From Camarhynchus parvulus (Eukaryota > Chordata > Aves > Passeriformes > Thraupidae): a stretch of DNA of 64,000 bases. Below are positions 37,191 through 50,884 of the stretch, piece by piece (position 1 is the first letter of the stretch; every line of letters begins with the position of its first letter). The notes beneath the pieces were generated by a model. That model searched no databases. It was not told the origin of the DNA and saw only the letters and a list, made by a program, of their open reading frames with translations. The DNA lies in contig NC_044572.1 in NCBI RefSeq assembly GCF_901933205.1, forward strand, positions 74,831,465-74,895,464, written 5' to 3'. A program made the translations under genes and the position numbers.

Positions 37191-38324
37191 CCCATGCCTA
37201 CCTCCTAAGCGCTTCTTAAAATTAACAAGCTTTGTAAGGTCAGACATCCAAGATAGGATTAGGTGTACTTTGCTTTTAGATGTTAATATAAGTTACCATA
37301 AGAAAGCAAATTAATTTTCATTTATAGAGATGGGGATTTTTGTTTGCTTTATCTTCATGAGAGGTTAAACACAGAACCTTCAGATGCAGTTTCTTCATGC
37401 TTAGCTCAGATGCAAATCCTGAAGACTCTCCAAAAACTCTTGTGAAATGTGATTGTATTAAATAAGCTTTAAAGTTCTGCTGCTGCGTATAGGTTGTAAG
37501 GTTTAGAGATATTTGCAAAAATGCATGCAGAGAAGATAAGATCTTGGAAATCCATTCAGGCATGTGATTGCATGAGAAAAATGAGTGTGTAATTGAAGAC
37601 TTCATTTGTACCCATTTTTATAAGGTATTATTTTTTTTGTGTTTCTACTTTCTGAATGGCTAGCTGAGTGTAATAAATTGAGTACATAGGTGCACACATA
37701 AGTGAGGGCCTGAATGTTATGCTTTATAGAGCTGATTAAGACCTTAGATCATGTCAGAATGTGGATTTTCGTAAGTTTCAAAGACTTGAAATTATATTCC
37801 CTCCCTAGGTAAAGTACTTATCTTGCAAGTAATTATTTTTTATCCATGCACGTATGAACAGTAACTGGAAAATTACCTGTTATTACGATGGAAATTCCAC
37901 CCCACAGGATGATCCTAATCAAGTTACATAAAGAATTGCTCATAAATATTATCAGGAGGGAAAATGAACCAGCACAGTAATACAGCTCTAAAGAAGTTTC
38001 AGCAATTGGATTCATGTCAGCTCTGTTACATTGTGAACAACAAGATGTTGTAGAACAGAAAATTAACTTTGGAACTTTGTGTTCCTGAATTCTGAGATGA
38101 GGTAACGCCTTCTACTCTGTCCAAATTTTCAATCTCTATTTACAGTGTAAAATCCACTCCAGGAAAGTGAAGACCTGTAAACTCTACTATTTTACACTGC
38201 TCTAAGAGGAAAGTGTACAGAAGCATGAAATTCAAGCCACACTCTGTGTTCCTCTGACTGTTGACATGTGATATATACATATTACAGCCATCCACCCTTG
38301 GGAAATTCCAGCCAGGATTCATAT

Positions 38325-38342
38325 TTCATTCATTCATTCATT
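38325..38342. repeat. (TTCA)4 microsatellite
   Basis: Four perfect TTCA units followed by tt. Short, probably stable. Confidence 0.85.
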
Positions 38343-40493
38343 ACTAACAAAGTTAGAAATTTTTAAATTTTAAACAATTCATTCTTTATCATCACAGCTT
38401 TTAATTTTCTCCATATTAATAATGTAATGTTTAGTTTAGATGAATACAAAAATATTGTAGGATCAAGGCTTTACTTAAGCACTGTACAGCTAGTATATAG
38501 CCTCATATTTTGGCAACAGGCAAGTTTACAATTGCACACTGAAGTTTGTGCTTCAGTTTTTAACAAGGAGATAATTTTATAAAAATGTCACTTAAATCTA
38601 TAAGAAGATTCTCAAAAACACTTCATTTGTTTTCTGTAAGCTGTACAGTACCTTGCTGTTTTCAGGCTTTTAAAAAAAGTCAAAGGGTTTGATTGCTTTA
38701 TAGTGTTTTGTTTGTTTTTATTTTTTAAAATTTTGTTTATTTGGGATGAGGTTTTTTGTTTTGTTTGTTCTTTTGGTTGGTTTTTAAATTAGAGAGAGAA
38801 ATTTAGATTCAATCTTATGGAGACAGTCTATATTTGGTCAAGACATTGACAAGAATGGGAGTATAAATTTATATTGATGTACTTAATTACAAAAATCTTT
38901 CAGATACTTCTATTTCTCTGACATTAGGAAAGACCCTTAAGATTGGACTATGGCAGAAGAAAATAAAGTTCTACATGTATGTGTAGTGTGACACTTCTGC
39001 CGATTGGTTTCACATGAAAATCAGAGTTTGGAATTATTTTAGAATAATGAGCTATGTTATTGTTACATACAACATGGTTATAAAATGCTCAGTATTCTTT
39101 CATGGGATTTTTTTTTTAACTTCCATTTTTTTCTGTAGATAAATTTCCACCTCTCTGTTTCCAGTCTTGCTTGACTGTGGTGCTCAAGACAGGAGAAGGC
39201 AGATACTGTGTTGAATTGTTGGGTACCAAAGATGACTCAGGATGGATCACAGCTACACGTGCCCAGTTTTTCCTGTGGAACTCCTCCTCCATTGGCCCAG
39301 GTCATCCCTGCTGTAGTAGTTCCTCTAAAATACAATTCAAATCAAAGGTTATTTTTCCCTAAAATGAAATCTCTTTGAGATGCACACTTGATTCCTTCAC
39401 CAAGTACACCAAGGTCCTCTGCAACCTCATTAATGTGTTTGCCAAAGGAGCAGCCCAGTTGATTCACAGCTCAGTTAGCGCCATGTGTGGACTATGGTGA
39501 CAAAGTGTACAGGGGCTTTGTTTGGGCAGGGCCTGGCCATTTGGCCTCTAGTGCTAACAAGGTGCCTTCAGCAAAACTTGCTGAAGATAAAGTTAATTCA
39601 AGACTTCCAAAAAGGGATAAAACTGTTAGCTTGGATGTGATTTTGCTATGCTCCTTTGAATGTGCAGGCAGACCAAATTTGTAGTACTTTTCTCTGTTCA
39701 GAGTATTCCTTGTCACTCCTTGTCAATTGTTGCCATATTCTTGTAGAAAAAACAATTCTATGAAGACAGAGGGCTTTTTTCTTTGTAAGCAGTTAAAAGT
39801 TCTTTAGTAGAAGTAGTTTTCAAGGCTGAATGAAGTCAATGGGAACATACACAGTTATGTGACCCAGAGCACATATGTTTTACTCTTTGATTACAGTCTT
39901 CTAAATCCCCCTGATAAGATTTAACTTTAATTTACTATCTGTAAAACCAAACTTTAAAATATATGGGGTTTGTTTTCAAATTAAAAGTTTTGGCTCCTAT
40001 CTTTTGAGTGTCTTAAATATTTTGTAATAGTTCTGAGGAAACATGCAAGCACGCCTTTAATTAGAGGGCATTTCTCCAGAGAGGAAACTGAAAAATAAAT
40101 TTCCATTCATGTATTTTGTTCAGAAAAAAGACACACTCAGCATCTTAAATTTTAGTATGTGCTCTGAAGATATGGGGGATTCTTTGCATATACCAAATAC
40201 AAGCTGGATTCTTCAGTTTACTAATTTTAGCAAAACTCCTTGGAAGTATGACCCAGACGGAATGGAGAAGTTGCTCAAGGTAGATTGATGTATATTCTTT
40301 ATTTTTATTGAAGTTTTGAAGAAGAAGAGAAGCTGCACGTGTTAATGTAGCAATTCCTGTGAACGTGTACACTAAGTGTTTAATTAGGTATCAGTTAGAT
40401 TTACAATGGAGTATATAGAGACAGGTTTCTGCCAGAATTCTGCCAGCAAACTGAAAGTGCTTTTGCCCAATTTTTTTCATCGTTCAACAATAC

Positions 40494-40506
40494 CCAGTAG
40501 GTGGCA
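40494..40506 (+). promoter_or_regulatory. Candidate CTCF binding site
   Basis: CCAGTAGGTGGCA matches the vertebrate CTCF core CCASYAGRKGGCR at all 13 positions and sits in locally AT-rich sequence outside any recognised repeat. CTCF organises chromatin loops and insulators, and its motif direction (plus strand here) matters for loop orientation. Occupancy cannot be inferred from sequence alone. No second full match was noticed elsewhere in the window by eye. Confidence 0.6.
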
Positions 40507-43500
40507 CAAGTAAACAAGGAATTTGTACAATTCTTTTCTTGTCGGAGTTCTTTTATGTTTGATTGATTGATTTCAAGGATTCTAATTAAAATGCAATTAT
40601 TTAAATTTTCGCTTTCTTTATAATGCTATGCAACTTTTTACTACAATTTTCAGGTAGCAGTTGGTATTTTGTATGATAGAAGGAAGTTAGTATTTTGGTA
40701 CACTTTTAAACGGTTGTCCTTAATCATAGCAAAGTCTCTAAAAGCTTCATCAATGAGTAAGTCACACATGAGACTGATTTGAGACTTGGGAAATGAGGGG
40801 ATGTTTTCACGTCCACTTTCACTGTCATTTCATCTTTTGTAGCAAAATGTCTACATGTTGAGTACATATTTTTTCTCATTGTCTTCCTTACCAGTTTCCC
40901 TGACAAAACTAAAGGGGTTCGTTTTCTATGAAAACTTACAAGGAAGCAAAGAGGAAGGAATTTGGGTTATAATTTTATTTTCCAAGTAACTGATCATAGA
41001 TGGAACACATTAATTATGAGGAACAGAGAAAAAGCTGTAGTGTCTTATTGCAAAGATACAGTCCAGGCGTGTTGTCTATCTACTGAATTACTATTTATCA
41101 GTTATTTCTGTAATTATCTGTTTCTTCTCAGATTACCAAAATAAAAAAGACAACTATTATTTTACTATTATGCAGTTTATAGTGTGTTGTGAAAAACAGT
41201 GCACTTTAAGATCAGCATGTCTCTACAATGTGAGTGCACCATATTTATACTGCATATTTAATACTGTCCAGATCTACTTACTTAAGAGACTTCTTTGTCT
41301 CAGAATATATCATTAGATCCCATTCTTCATGCATAGAGACATTTAGATATGGTAGCTGTCATTCATCAGTTTAAATGAAGAAAGAGAGCCAATCTAGCTC
41401 TAAGGAAGCCCAGACACGATGAGAGAAAATAGATCTATGAAGATTGCTGAAAAGCTGTCCTTTAAATCCTTCTGTGAGAAGACTTTATCAATGTGTAAAC
41501 TCCATGGACTCCTGTTGTAATTGGAAAACTTCAGAGAGGAGGCTATACATGGAGCTTGTGCTTCCCCCAGCAAAGGCATAAAGACTACTCAGTTTACTCA
41601 CAGCAGCAGGCCTGTAAAAACGTCTTGCTAAAACAGAACCCAATCTCAAGTATCATGTTGCTTGGCTTGTAAAAATGTGAAGACAGCTATCATACTGTTT
41701 TTAATTTACTCCCTTGGCCTGTAACTATGATAGTCTGTGTAACATTGTGTCAGTAGTGCTTCCTTTCAGAATACCAATTCAGGATACCACTGCGGCAACA
41801 GTGGCTGCGGCTGCTGCATTTTTCCATTCTTTTCTTTTTTTTACTGGTATCTGAATGTCACATGATGGGTTCCTTGGAAACCACACTTCACACTGTGTCT
41901 GTATTTTAACTTACATTATTAGATAAGAGCTCCCCCTTTAATAGTTAGTGTCAAAATAAGATAAATTTTACAAATTATTACATTGGTGTATTTTTTGGCT
42001 TTGTTGTTTGGTTCTTCTTTTGGAGGAGATGATTTGTTTGCTTTTGCAAGTAATGTAGCTCTTGTAGTAAGACGGAACTACCTCCAGGTAATCTAAGAAT
42101 CACATTAAAAGATTCTAAACTTCAGCTTTGATTTCTTGTTAATTTTGTTGTTAAATAAGAAAACAGTGACACAGTTGACTGCAATAGATTTTCTCCATAA
42201 TTTGTATTTGCCTTAGCCTCCTCAACAAAAAATGTTCATCAAAGTAAGAAAATAGTGAGCTAATGCTTACATTAGCAGTTATAAACCTCAGCTTTACAAA
42301 AGTGAAACCATATGATAGCATCTAATAACTTTAATTTCTTCCATGATGCCTGCTGGAATGATGGGATTAGTTCATAGCTTGTCTACCCAAAAAAGGTCAA
42401 AAGTAAAGTACCTTTATATCCAGAAAGGTATCATGGTGGGGTTTGTTTTTGTTTGGAGTTTGTTTCATGGTTGGTTTGAAATACTGTATATTTGAAATAG
42501 GAAAAAACCAACATAGAATATGGAAAGTGAAATGACATAAATCAATGGTTTGGTTTAGTTCCAGGACAGTAATTGTATGTAATTTAATGTATTTTGTGTA
42601 TGGAAAGACTTGTGAATATGGTAAGAGTTCTTACAGTTATGAAATAGAATTGAAAAATACCTTTAAAATTATGAAGTTTTACTTGAAGTGTTTTCTACAC
42701 TCAAAGATTAACACCCCAACTAGAGAAAATTTCAGTAAACTAACCTTGTTAAATTGATAATTTTGTAAAAAAAAGTGTGCAAATTACTAAGTTATTATTT
42801 AAATATATTTCAGAGTTATTTTTCATGCCTGTCTTGCAATGAATCCCAAAACTGCTTGGCTTTTGCCAAGAGAATGTGAAGGAAAAACATGTGATATGAA
42901 CTGTTATCCATCCTGATCAGTCCTCCTAGAAATACCTAGTTGTTTGGGTTTTTTACAGGCTCCAGGACAGAGTTTTTACCAGTTTTTAACAAATGTTTTA
43001 GATAAATCTTTTCCCGACATGAGGATTAATTACTGCTAAATTACATTTTATGAGAAAACAAAAGTATTAAGTATTAAATTGACTATTTTGCCATAATACA
43101 GCATAATGTCCCACCTGACACTGCAGCTGCACAAAGCTTTGGCAGTTTTCCAAAATATCTTATTTCTAGCCCCCAACCTTTGTTATTTTGTTTGAGGATT
43201 TTGATTTTTTTGGTTTTTTGTTTTTTTTAGTACTGGGATTAGAAACATTTCAAATCTTCATTTTCAGCTCTTCTTTTTGTATGTGTTTCTAGAACTCATT
43301 GCTTTCCTGGATAGTCACCGTCAAAAAGAATCAATGTAGTCCTAGGGAACTGGGGACTTTTAGGGGATCTTTTTCATGTCATCTTACAGATTGGGGTACA
43401 ATACAAGCTGAATGTAAATGTAAATATTAAGAAATGCCAACCAGGTTTTACAGATAGTATCATTTGACCTTTTTCTGATGTGTACCTTAACTGTGTGTTG

Positions 43501-44260
43501 TATATAAACAGATATTTTTGACATTGAAATATTTAGTAGTCCATAGAACAACCTGATTTATAAGTTCCAAATGTATCTGAGGAAATGCCTATCAAATAGA
43601 ATAGATATTTTTAAATAAGAAGTTTTGGTTTTAACTTAATTTCATCAACTAGATTTTCAAAGAAATAATAATAAAATGACTGAATTCTGCCAATAATTGT
43701 CATACCCGTGTGCTGAATAGGGTGTCTTTGTCACTTTACAGACAAATTAACTCAGGTCAATATTACTCCAGAATTGCTGAGTGCAGATCTTTGCCCTTTC
43801 CTTTTTCTGGTGACCAACACTAGGAATTGCCTCAGGAACAGTCTAATAACTGAAAACCCTCCTGTGGTGCCTGAATGCTGATGAGAGGAATATGGTGGAA
43901 GCATCATCCCCTTCCACCAATTGTGACTCTCACTGGCCACTCTGTTACATCAATTTCATTCAACAGTATGTCAAAAGCTTCAACCAGTGTCAGGTTTTTC
44001 CTACTGTCCTCATTGTGAACTAAAAATAGGAGAAGAAATTTACTAAAATAATCAGAGTTCAATGAAATAGGTTTATTGTAGCCAAATAAAACCTTTGCTA
44101 ATATGAAGTAGATTTCACAGATGAATCAGTGGCTATCATTTGCCTATTGAATGTGATCTTAGTAAATATGCCAAGAAAAATTTATATAGTCAGTCTGTCA
44201 ATGGCGCTTCTAAAAAATTCTTTGACTAAAAATGAGTGAAAGGAATTAAAATAAAAAATG

Positions 44261-44276
44261 TATATATATATATATA
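44261..44276. repeat. (TA)8 microsatellite
   Basis: Eight TA units followed by atat; AT-rich flanks. Confidence 0.85.
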
Positions 44277-45676
44277 ATATTCCAGGAAACTTCTAGAGGT
44301 TTAGTGCGTTTTAGATGAGGTATTTCTTCCATCAAGTGATGACAAAATAATGATAGATTTGTTTGATCAAAGCTGATTTCATATGGCATGTATCATAGCT
44401 ATACAGTGACTTTCCATCCCTCCCATCACTCACTCAACAGGAAATTAAGATATACCAATAATACACTGAGACAAAATTACTGCGGTTACATTGAAATCCA
44501 GCCCACTAATTTTGCTCTTTCTGACTGCAATGTGGATGATGTATGTAAATTTGGCAACTTGGGAGCAAATATCCTGGCAGATCAATAGACAGGATAGACC
44601 CTGAATCCCGGGAAGGTTTATAGTGAAATGCATATGAATAAAATGAGCAAGTGTTGCTTTTACTATTAACAGGTGAAGGAGAAGGGGATGTGTGTGTATG
44701 TTCTGTAGTTAGATTAGTATAAAGATTGCATAATCACTAAAAACAAGATTAAAAGACTGGTAGCTTAACTGAAGATAATAGAACTTTTGTTTGCCCTGCA
44801 ATAAAAGTTACTAATGAAAAGGTTCAAACTAAAAGCTTTGAAATAACCTGAATGCATGAAGAAGCACATGGCAGGTCAAGTGCAGGAAGATTCTCATTCA
44901 CCCAGGATGGATCCCTGTAGGTCATGTATTTGTAGCTAAGTTGTGTATGGTTCATATATGTTCAATTACACATCCCTTTGATGTGAAAATTAGGGTTACA
45001 CCTAGCTCCTAACTGGGAGTAGGAGTCAGAAATTTAAATGGGGTTCCCAGATTATCAGTAATTGTTTACTCGCAGTTGGCCAAAATGCATCCATTCGTGG
45101 CTCGTTTGTTCTCCATCATTAGTGAATTATGGAGTTGCCAGTCTTCGTGTCAGAGGTGTGTTATTCTTGCTTCCAATCTGTCTGAGAGGTTTGATTTGAC
45201 AGAGCAGAGTATATGACGGCACAGAAAAGAGAAAGGAATCAAAAAGAAGGTTATTTTCCAGTTCTTTGCCTTGTCTAATATCCATACTTTTGAAGATAAA
45301 AACATTAGAAGACCATCACATCCTCTCTGATTATGGACGTGGTGAGCATTGGTAATGGGTGCATCACTCAGAGCTGAGAAGAAACCTGGGTCAGGAGCTG
45401 TATTTTAATAGAACTGCAAAGACGTGCCTAGTGTTTCATTAAGCACTTCAGTTTGACTTCCTAGCTTCAGACAATGCTGTTACTGACACTGATGCTTGCT
45501 CCAGTGAACTAGGGAAACAGAGAGAAGAGCGCAGTTTGTGTTTGTTTGTTCTACTGTTCCAGCTGGATTAAGCTAAATTATTCTCATCTCAGTGACTTGC
45601 TGCAGACATAAAGGGTTGTGGTTCTTACTCTATTGAGAAACAAGAGCATTGCCTCTGCTCCAAAATCTCTTGTTTG

Positions 45677-45695
45677 TTTTTTTTTTTTTTTTTTT
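45677..45695. repeat. Poly-T run (T19)
   Basis: Uninterrupted T run. It gives the Lys-rich minus-strand frame at 45625-45861, which is not a gene. Confidence 0.85.
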
Positions 45696-46355
45696 CTTCC
45701 CTTATGCATAATGTGTTCCTCCGATGTTTGGTAGTTAAGTGAATCATAAACTTTTCATGCTCTGCAGTGGGTATATTCATATGTAAAATTACTACTATGC
45801 TTGTCATGAAATTGTAATAGGACATAGCACTTATCACAGCTGTGGACTTTTTCCCAACCATCTGAATCTCCAGGTGTGCCCTTGAATTGACAATAACAAG
45901 GTGATATGCTACTGTTATAACTTTACTGTATATTATGTCACTGTCTGGGAAAATAGTTACATAAGAAAGAGTTAATATAGGTTCCTGTTCCTAACTTTTT
46001 TGCAAGATTCACATTTTTTACATGTTAGGAATTTCATGTGAAAACATATAACTGCATAGATGCAAAAAAGATATATAAAACTTTGTGAACTTTATGGATT
46101 AAAATGTTAAATTTCAATAAAATATTAAGATCTTTTATAGTTCAGATTAATAAAAATATTCTATAAAACTGAAAGCAAAGAATTTACATTGTTGAGCATA
46201 GTTTCTGGCTGCTTAATAGTTTGCGTCAGTGCAAATCATAATGACCTGTAATTAGAACACTCGAATTCCACTCTCTTTGCAAGAAAGGAATGAATGACAA
46301 ATAAAACCTTTCTGATTTATGGAAATTCTACATGCATCTGGGGGTTTCTTAGTTT

Positions 46356-46389
46356 CCCACCCTGACTGCCCCCTCCCCCTGGTCCCCCC
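46356..46389 (-). other. Minus-strand G-quadruplex-type motif
   Basis: The plus strand has five C runs (3, 3, 5, 5 and 6 bases) separated by 1, 6, 1 and 4 bases. The minus strand therefore meets the G3+N1-7 quadruplex rule with five runs. The surroundings are AT-rich and no LTR is recognised here. Confidence 0.7.
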
Positions 46390-48136
46390 AGCTCAGAATT
46401 CCATTATCTTTGTTTAATATTTCTCAAAACAGTCAGTAAGGGTGAAAATCTTACACAGATCATCAGTAGAAAGCCCTTTATTGCCACTGCATTTTTCATG
46501 TAGTTGGAGAAGGAACACAGACAAAAGGAGTCTGGGGTCATATTAGGACTACCTGTTCTCTCCCTGGTACATCTGTGTAGTTTTGGCTGTTGGCATTACA
46601 GCAAGATGGACTTCTGCTGCCACTTTTTCAGATCCTCCAGAGGACATTTGGGCTACTCAATGACTTCCAAATGCCATTATGTTGCTGGAATAATTTCACA
46701 GAACTTTATCTTCACAGGTGTTTTTTCAGCAACATTATGTCTTATAAACTCCAGAACAGAAGAAAGTAATTTGAAAGAACTAAGTGGATTTTGAAGTGTT
46801 CTTTGTTAGTTGATTTCTATTAGTCTTCTTGGTAATTGGATGTTTTTGGAGGTATTGTTAGGGTTTTTCTTTATATTGAGAACTAATACTTCACTTGATG
46901 CAATGAACCTGATTTTAAGCTATTAAAATTACATGTTTATTGTTTCCACTTTACATTTGTAAAATTCTTATAATTAAGAAAATCTTAAGGAAATTATTAA
47001 TAAAAGATCTTTTTATTTATAGCATAGACATCTTGGTGACTTACATACAAACACCTTCTCGTGATATACTGTTTTCTGATGGGAGAGGGGAAGAATCTGT
47101 TTTCTCTATTTTTTTCTTAAAAGTGGACATATTCATCTGTAATCTGCCAAGAATTAAGTATGGAAACATTGTTTGTTGGTAAACTATTGTCCTGCCTATA
47201 GTTGCTATTTGTGGTCTTGAGGTTAAGAGAATTTGCATTTTTGAGACCAGATTTAGGTGTTGAGTCTGCAGAGTTTTGATCCCTACCTTACTTACAGCCA
47301 CTAGCTTTTGGATGAATCTAGGCTTAACCACAGAATTTTGTTACACAGCCTCCTCAAAATAAGATCTTGCCTTACCTGCGCATGCTGTTGTATGTAAAAA
47401 ATGTACCTTGCATTGGTATCTTGGGCTTAGCATTTATCTGTAGACCACAGTATTTTTTGTTTTGCCTTAAGTTTCTACAATACTTACATGTAAAGTGACT
47501 ATTGCCTAAATCACACAAAGCTGAATCTCCTAGAATAAATTGTGAATCACTGATACTCAGTGAAGGGGATTTTCCTTGGGAATGTAGGATTTTGAGCTAT
47601 GATAATTAGTGATGCATTTTTTCTTCTAAATAATGTAATTTCGAGACTATAGAGGAGCCAACTGAGCTGTAGAAATGGAAAATCTTTTGAGATTTTACCC
47701 TTTATTTTATTTATAGTTTCTTATTTTAGGAGAATATTTTGTCTTTAAAACTTGAAAATTACAGCTCTTATATCTTTAGGTCTGCAACTGTTTGCCCTTT
47801 TCTTGAGAAATAACTTCAGAAATAAATTTACCAAAATATTTTACTCTCTTTGAAATTCTACTTGCCAAAAGCAACCACATAAAATTTTAAGTGGGAATGT
47901 CTATTGTGGAAAGCCTTATAAAAAAGAAATGGAGCCTAGAACCCCCAGGAACAGTCATGACCGGTGAAGCTGTGCATGTAATGGGGGAATAAAACACTAT
48001 TAACACTGTAATTATGTTTAATAGAAGTGCTTAGATCAGTTCTTACCACAGAGATAAAAGAAAAAAGAAATAACCTAGTTATAAGACATAACTGATAACC
48101 AGATACTTTGAACAAGACTTCTTTTCTTTTTCTATT

Positions 48137-48158
48137 TTTTCAATTTTAAAATTGAAAA
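48137..48158. repeat. 22-bp perfect AT palindrome
   Basis: TTTTCAATTTTAAAATTGAAAA is its own reverse complement. Base composition alone makes such palindromes more likely here. Confidence 0.85.
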
Positions 48159-48657
48159 GCATAATTGTAAGGTGTAATTCAAAGCTGTTGTGCAGAAAAG
48201 TTAATTTTCAGCATTGGAGTCTAACCCAAGACCTGTAAATGGACAGAAAACATACATTTTTGAACATTTAGAAAGGTTCAAGTGCACTGCTGGTGAAAAC
48301 CCTGGGTTCTGATAATATGAAAGAAACACAGCGGCTTCTGAGAAATAAAAATAAAAAGCAGCACACTGCAAAAAAACTACTATGTTTGGCAGTGGTTTGT
48401 GGAAGAAAGCAAGCAATTTTGGTTTCCTCAAGCTATAAAGTGACAGTAAAAATGATCTCAAATCCTGAGAGGTTTTCAAAACACAAGATAAAGTTGCCCT
48501 TGTACAGGTGGGCTTAACTTCTCTTCAGAGAGCTTGTCTCTGTACATGAGTGGACCCTGTATCATGGCTCCAGATGCCTGGCTGAAACTGAGGCAGGCTG
48601 CTTGTTCATTCAAACATCTGCCAAATAGATCTGAGGAGGGTACAAAATTGCATGGTC

Positions 48658-48678
48658 ATCCCATTTTCAAAATGGGAT
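48658..48678. repeat. Perfect 10-bp stem inverted repeat, 1-nt centre
   Basis: ATCCCATTTT, C, AAAATGGGAT. The stem includes a GGGA/TCCC core, so it is not purely AT low-complexity. The flanks do not extend it. Confidence 0.85.
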
Positions 48679-50884
48679 ATTTTCAATATTTCCCACTGTT
48701 AATTTAAAAATAAATTTTGGGGTGGATAGTATTTAAATGTGTTGGATAACGGCCACCTTATGAATTCAACTTGTATCTGTTGTGTTAGACTAATAAGACT
48801 AGAAAAAACATGGTAATGTACTATATCAAATAAGAACATATGGCTTCATTACATTATATTTCTTTTAATGTTATTCCATTTTTACATTGCCCATGTGCTT
48901 AATGAAAGTAGTGTTAGATTGATAGTAGAGGCAATGTTCCTTTTTTCCTTAATTTAGACTTCTAATATTTTTATCAAATAAATCAATTAGAGTTACTGGA
49001 AAAAAGAAAAAGTTACTATGAAAAACATGCTAAATTAAAAAAAAGTAATACAAATCTATTATGTAGTGGAAAGAATTTTTATTTGTACATTTATGAGTCT
49101 GTGTAAGTAGGTTCTTACAGAGGGAATGGAGAGAAACTAAGAGAATACACATTTGTTTTCCCACTTGGATAAATTATCTTTTTACATCCATTAACCAAGT
49201 AGACATATGGTATGATTTCACAGAAGAATTTATGTATAGCAAATTATTCATCAATTCCCTGTTGTTCCTGAAACAGGCATGCAGCACAAGTGTTGTGTGA
49301 GCTATTCTGAATGAAAAAGATGTAAAAATATTTGAGAGTCCATGATGATTTATTCTAAGAAGTAAGCCATATATATTTAGAAATAATCTTAAAATTCTTC
49401 TTTTTTTTTCTTTACTAGAACTTTAAAAAGAACATCTAATTTCTCTTGAGGCATGTGTATGATATAAAAGGACATGAGAAAGACCAAAAAACTACCTAGA
49501 AAATCACTATACTTTTGATCTGGAGATAGCAATAAACTGGCTAGTATCACAAATAGTCTAGCATGATCATAGATAATCCCGTCAGACTTATCCTTCTACT
49601 AAATTATATCTTTATGGGGGAAGGAGATTAAGGCAGATAGACCAGAGTCCACAAGATGGATGTCAGAAGGCCAGGTATAGATTTTTCTATGTATCTCAAG
49701 AATTCTGTGAAAATTTTGACTGCCTAATGGTAAGCCCAAATACTTTTAGATGCCATATTGCACTCTTGGTATTTGAAACCACATGAAATCCTGTCTAAAT
49801 TTTCAGACAAAATATAGATGTTTAGGAAACAATGAAATAAATTGTGTAGTGACAGAGTTCTTTGTCTTAATTCCTAGACAAATCTTGAACAGTCAATATT
49901 TAATTTTTTAGTAATATTTTTAGAAGAAATTTTATTATGGTTTTCTTGACTCATTTCTGTGAAGAAGGAGCTGTAGGATGGAAGTAAATGTCAGAGCCAA
50001 AGACTTATTTGATTAAACTATGGCAACAGCATTAATCTTCAAAAGGAAAACAAGATAATAGAGGGGTCTGGATGGACTAGGAGATGGATAATTGGTTATA
50101 AAGCTTTTGACCTTTGAGCCGGTAGTTCAGATTCAAGCTAAGCCAGTAGTGACTGAAAATCATTACTCTCTGATAGCAGTGCAATTGCTGTGTGAAATGG
50201 GTGATTGGTTTCATTCCACTTTCTAGCAAACTGGTACTCATGTTGCAAAAATAGCTAGTGCCATTGTCAGGGGCTTAAAGAAGAAAAGGATGAGAAAGTT
50301 CTTTACATGCTTATCTTAGGAAGTGTTTTGGGCTGTGAGGGATAGGAGAAGCTGCAGTCCATTGGCACATTGAAAACATCAACACCCTGTCAAGGCTCTT
50401 GTTAAGGAATTAAAGCCATCTGTTTTGACCACATGACACTTCTCATTGACCTCAATAAAAGAGAAAATTTTGTATGTGATGCAACTCTGTACATCTTTAT
50501 AAAGATATTTCTCATTCTCATGGATTGTTTTCACCATTTTTAGTATGAGAGAATGTGGGTTTTGGGGTTTTTTTGTTTGTTTTTGTTACTTGTAATTGAC
50601 AGAAAAAACTGTCATTCAGATAACTTATATGAATCTGTTTGACCTTGGAGCTGTGCTTGACCTGTTTTAAGTGAATGGATGACTCATACCTGAATTGAGT
50701 TGCTAAAGATTTGTAACTGCTTGTCTGTGTTGAGTTGTGTTCTTCCTCCTTAATTGGATGATCTGATGTTAATAATTAATGCCACCTGAAACCAGCACAA
50801 TTCAATTCTGTAAGAAATCATTTTGGTTGCTGGCAATCTCAAAAACCACAGAGTCATATTAAAATGTTGGAGCATTACAAAATT

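Larger units (their letters stand above)
37191..50884. other. Longest repeat-poor non-coding stretch (about 13.7 kb)
   Basis: No CR1, LTR, exon or RNA gene is recognised. Features seen are a TTCA tetranucleotide patch (38325-38342), T/G tracts near 38701-38788, 43202-43230 and 50558-50587, a CTCF-core match (40494-40506), a (TA)8 repeat (44261-44276), a CpG-retaining segment (45071-45424), a T19 run (45677-45695), a minus-strand G-run cluster (46356-46389) and palindromes at 48137-48158 and 48658-48678. Open frames near 39171-39684 and 46504-46794 show no known family. Confidence 0.5.

Noticed and set aside
39171..39684. Adjacent plus-strand frames (63 and 65 codons) as a processed pseudogene
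   Set aside because: The peptides match no family I know, there is no A tail and no flanking duplication.
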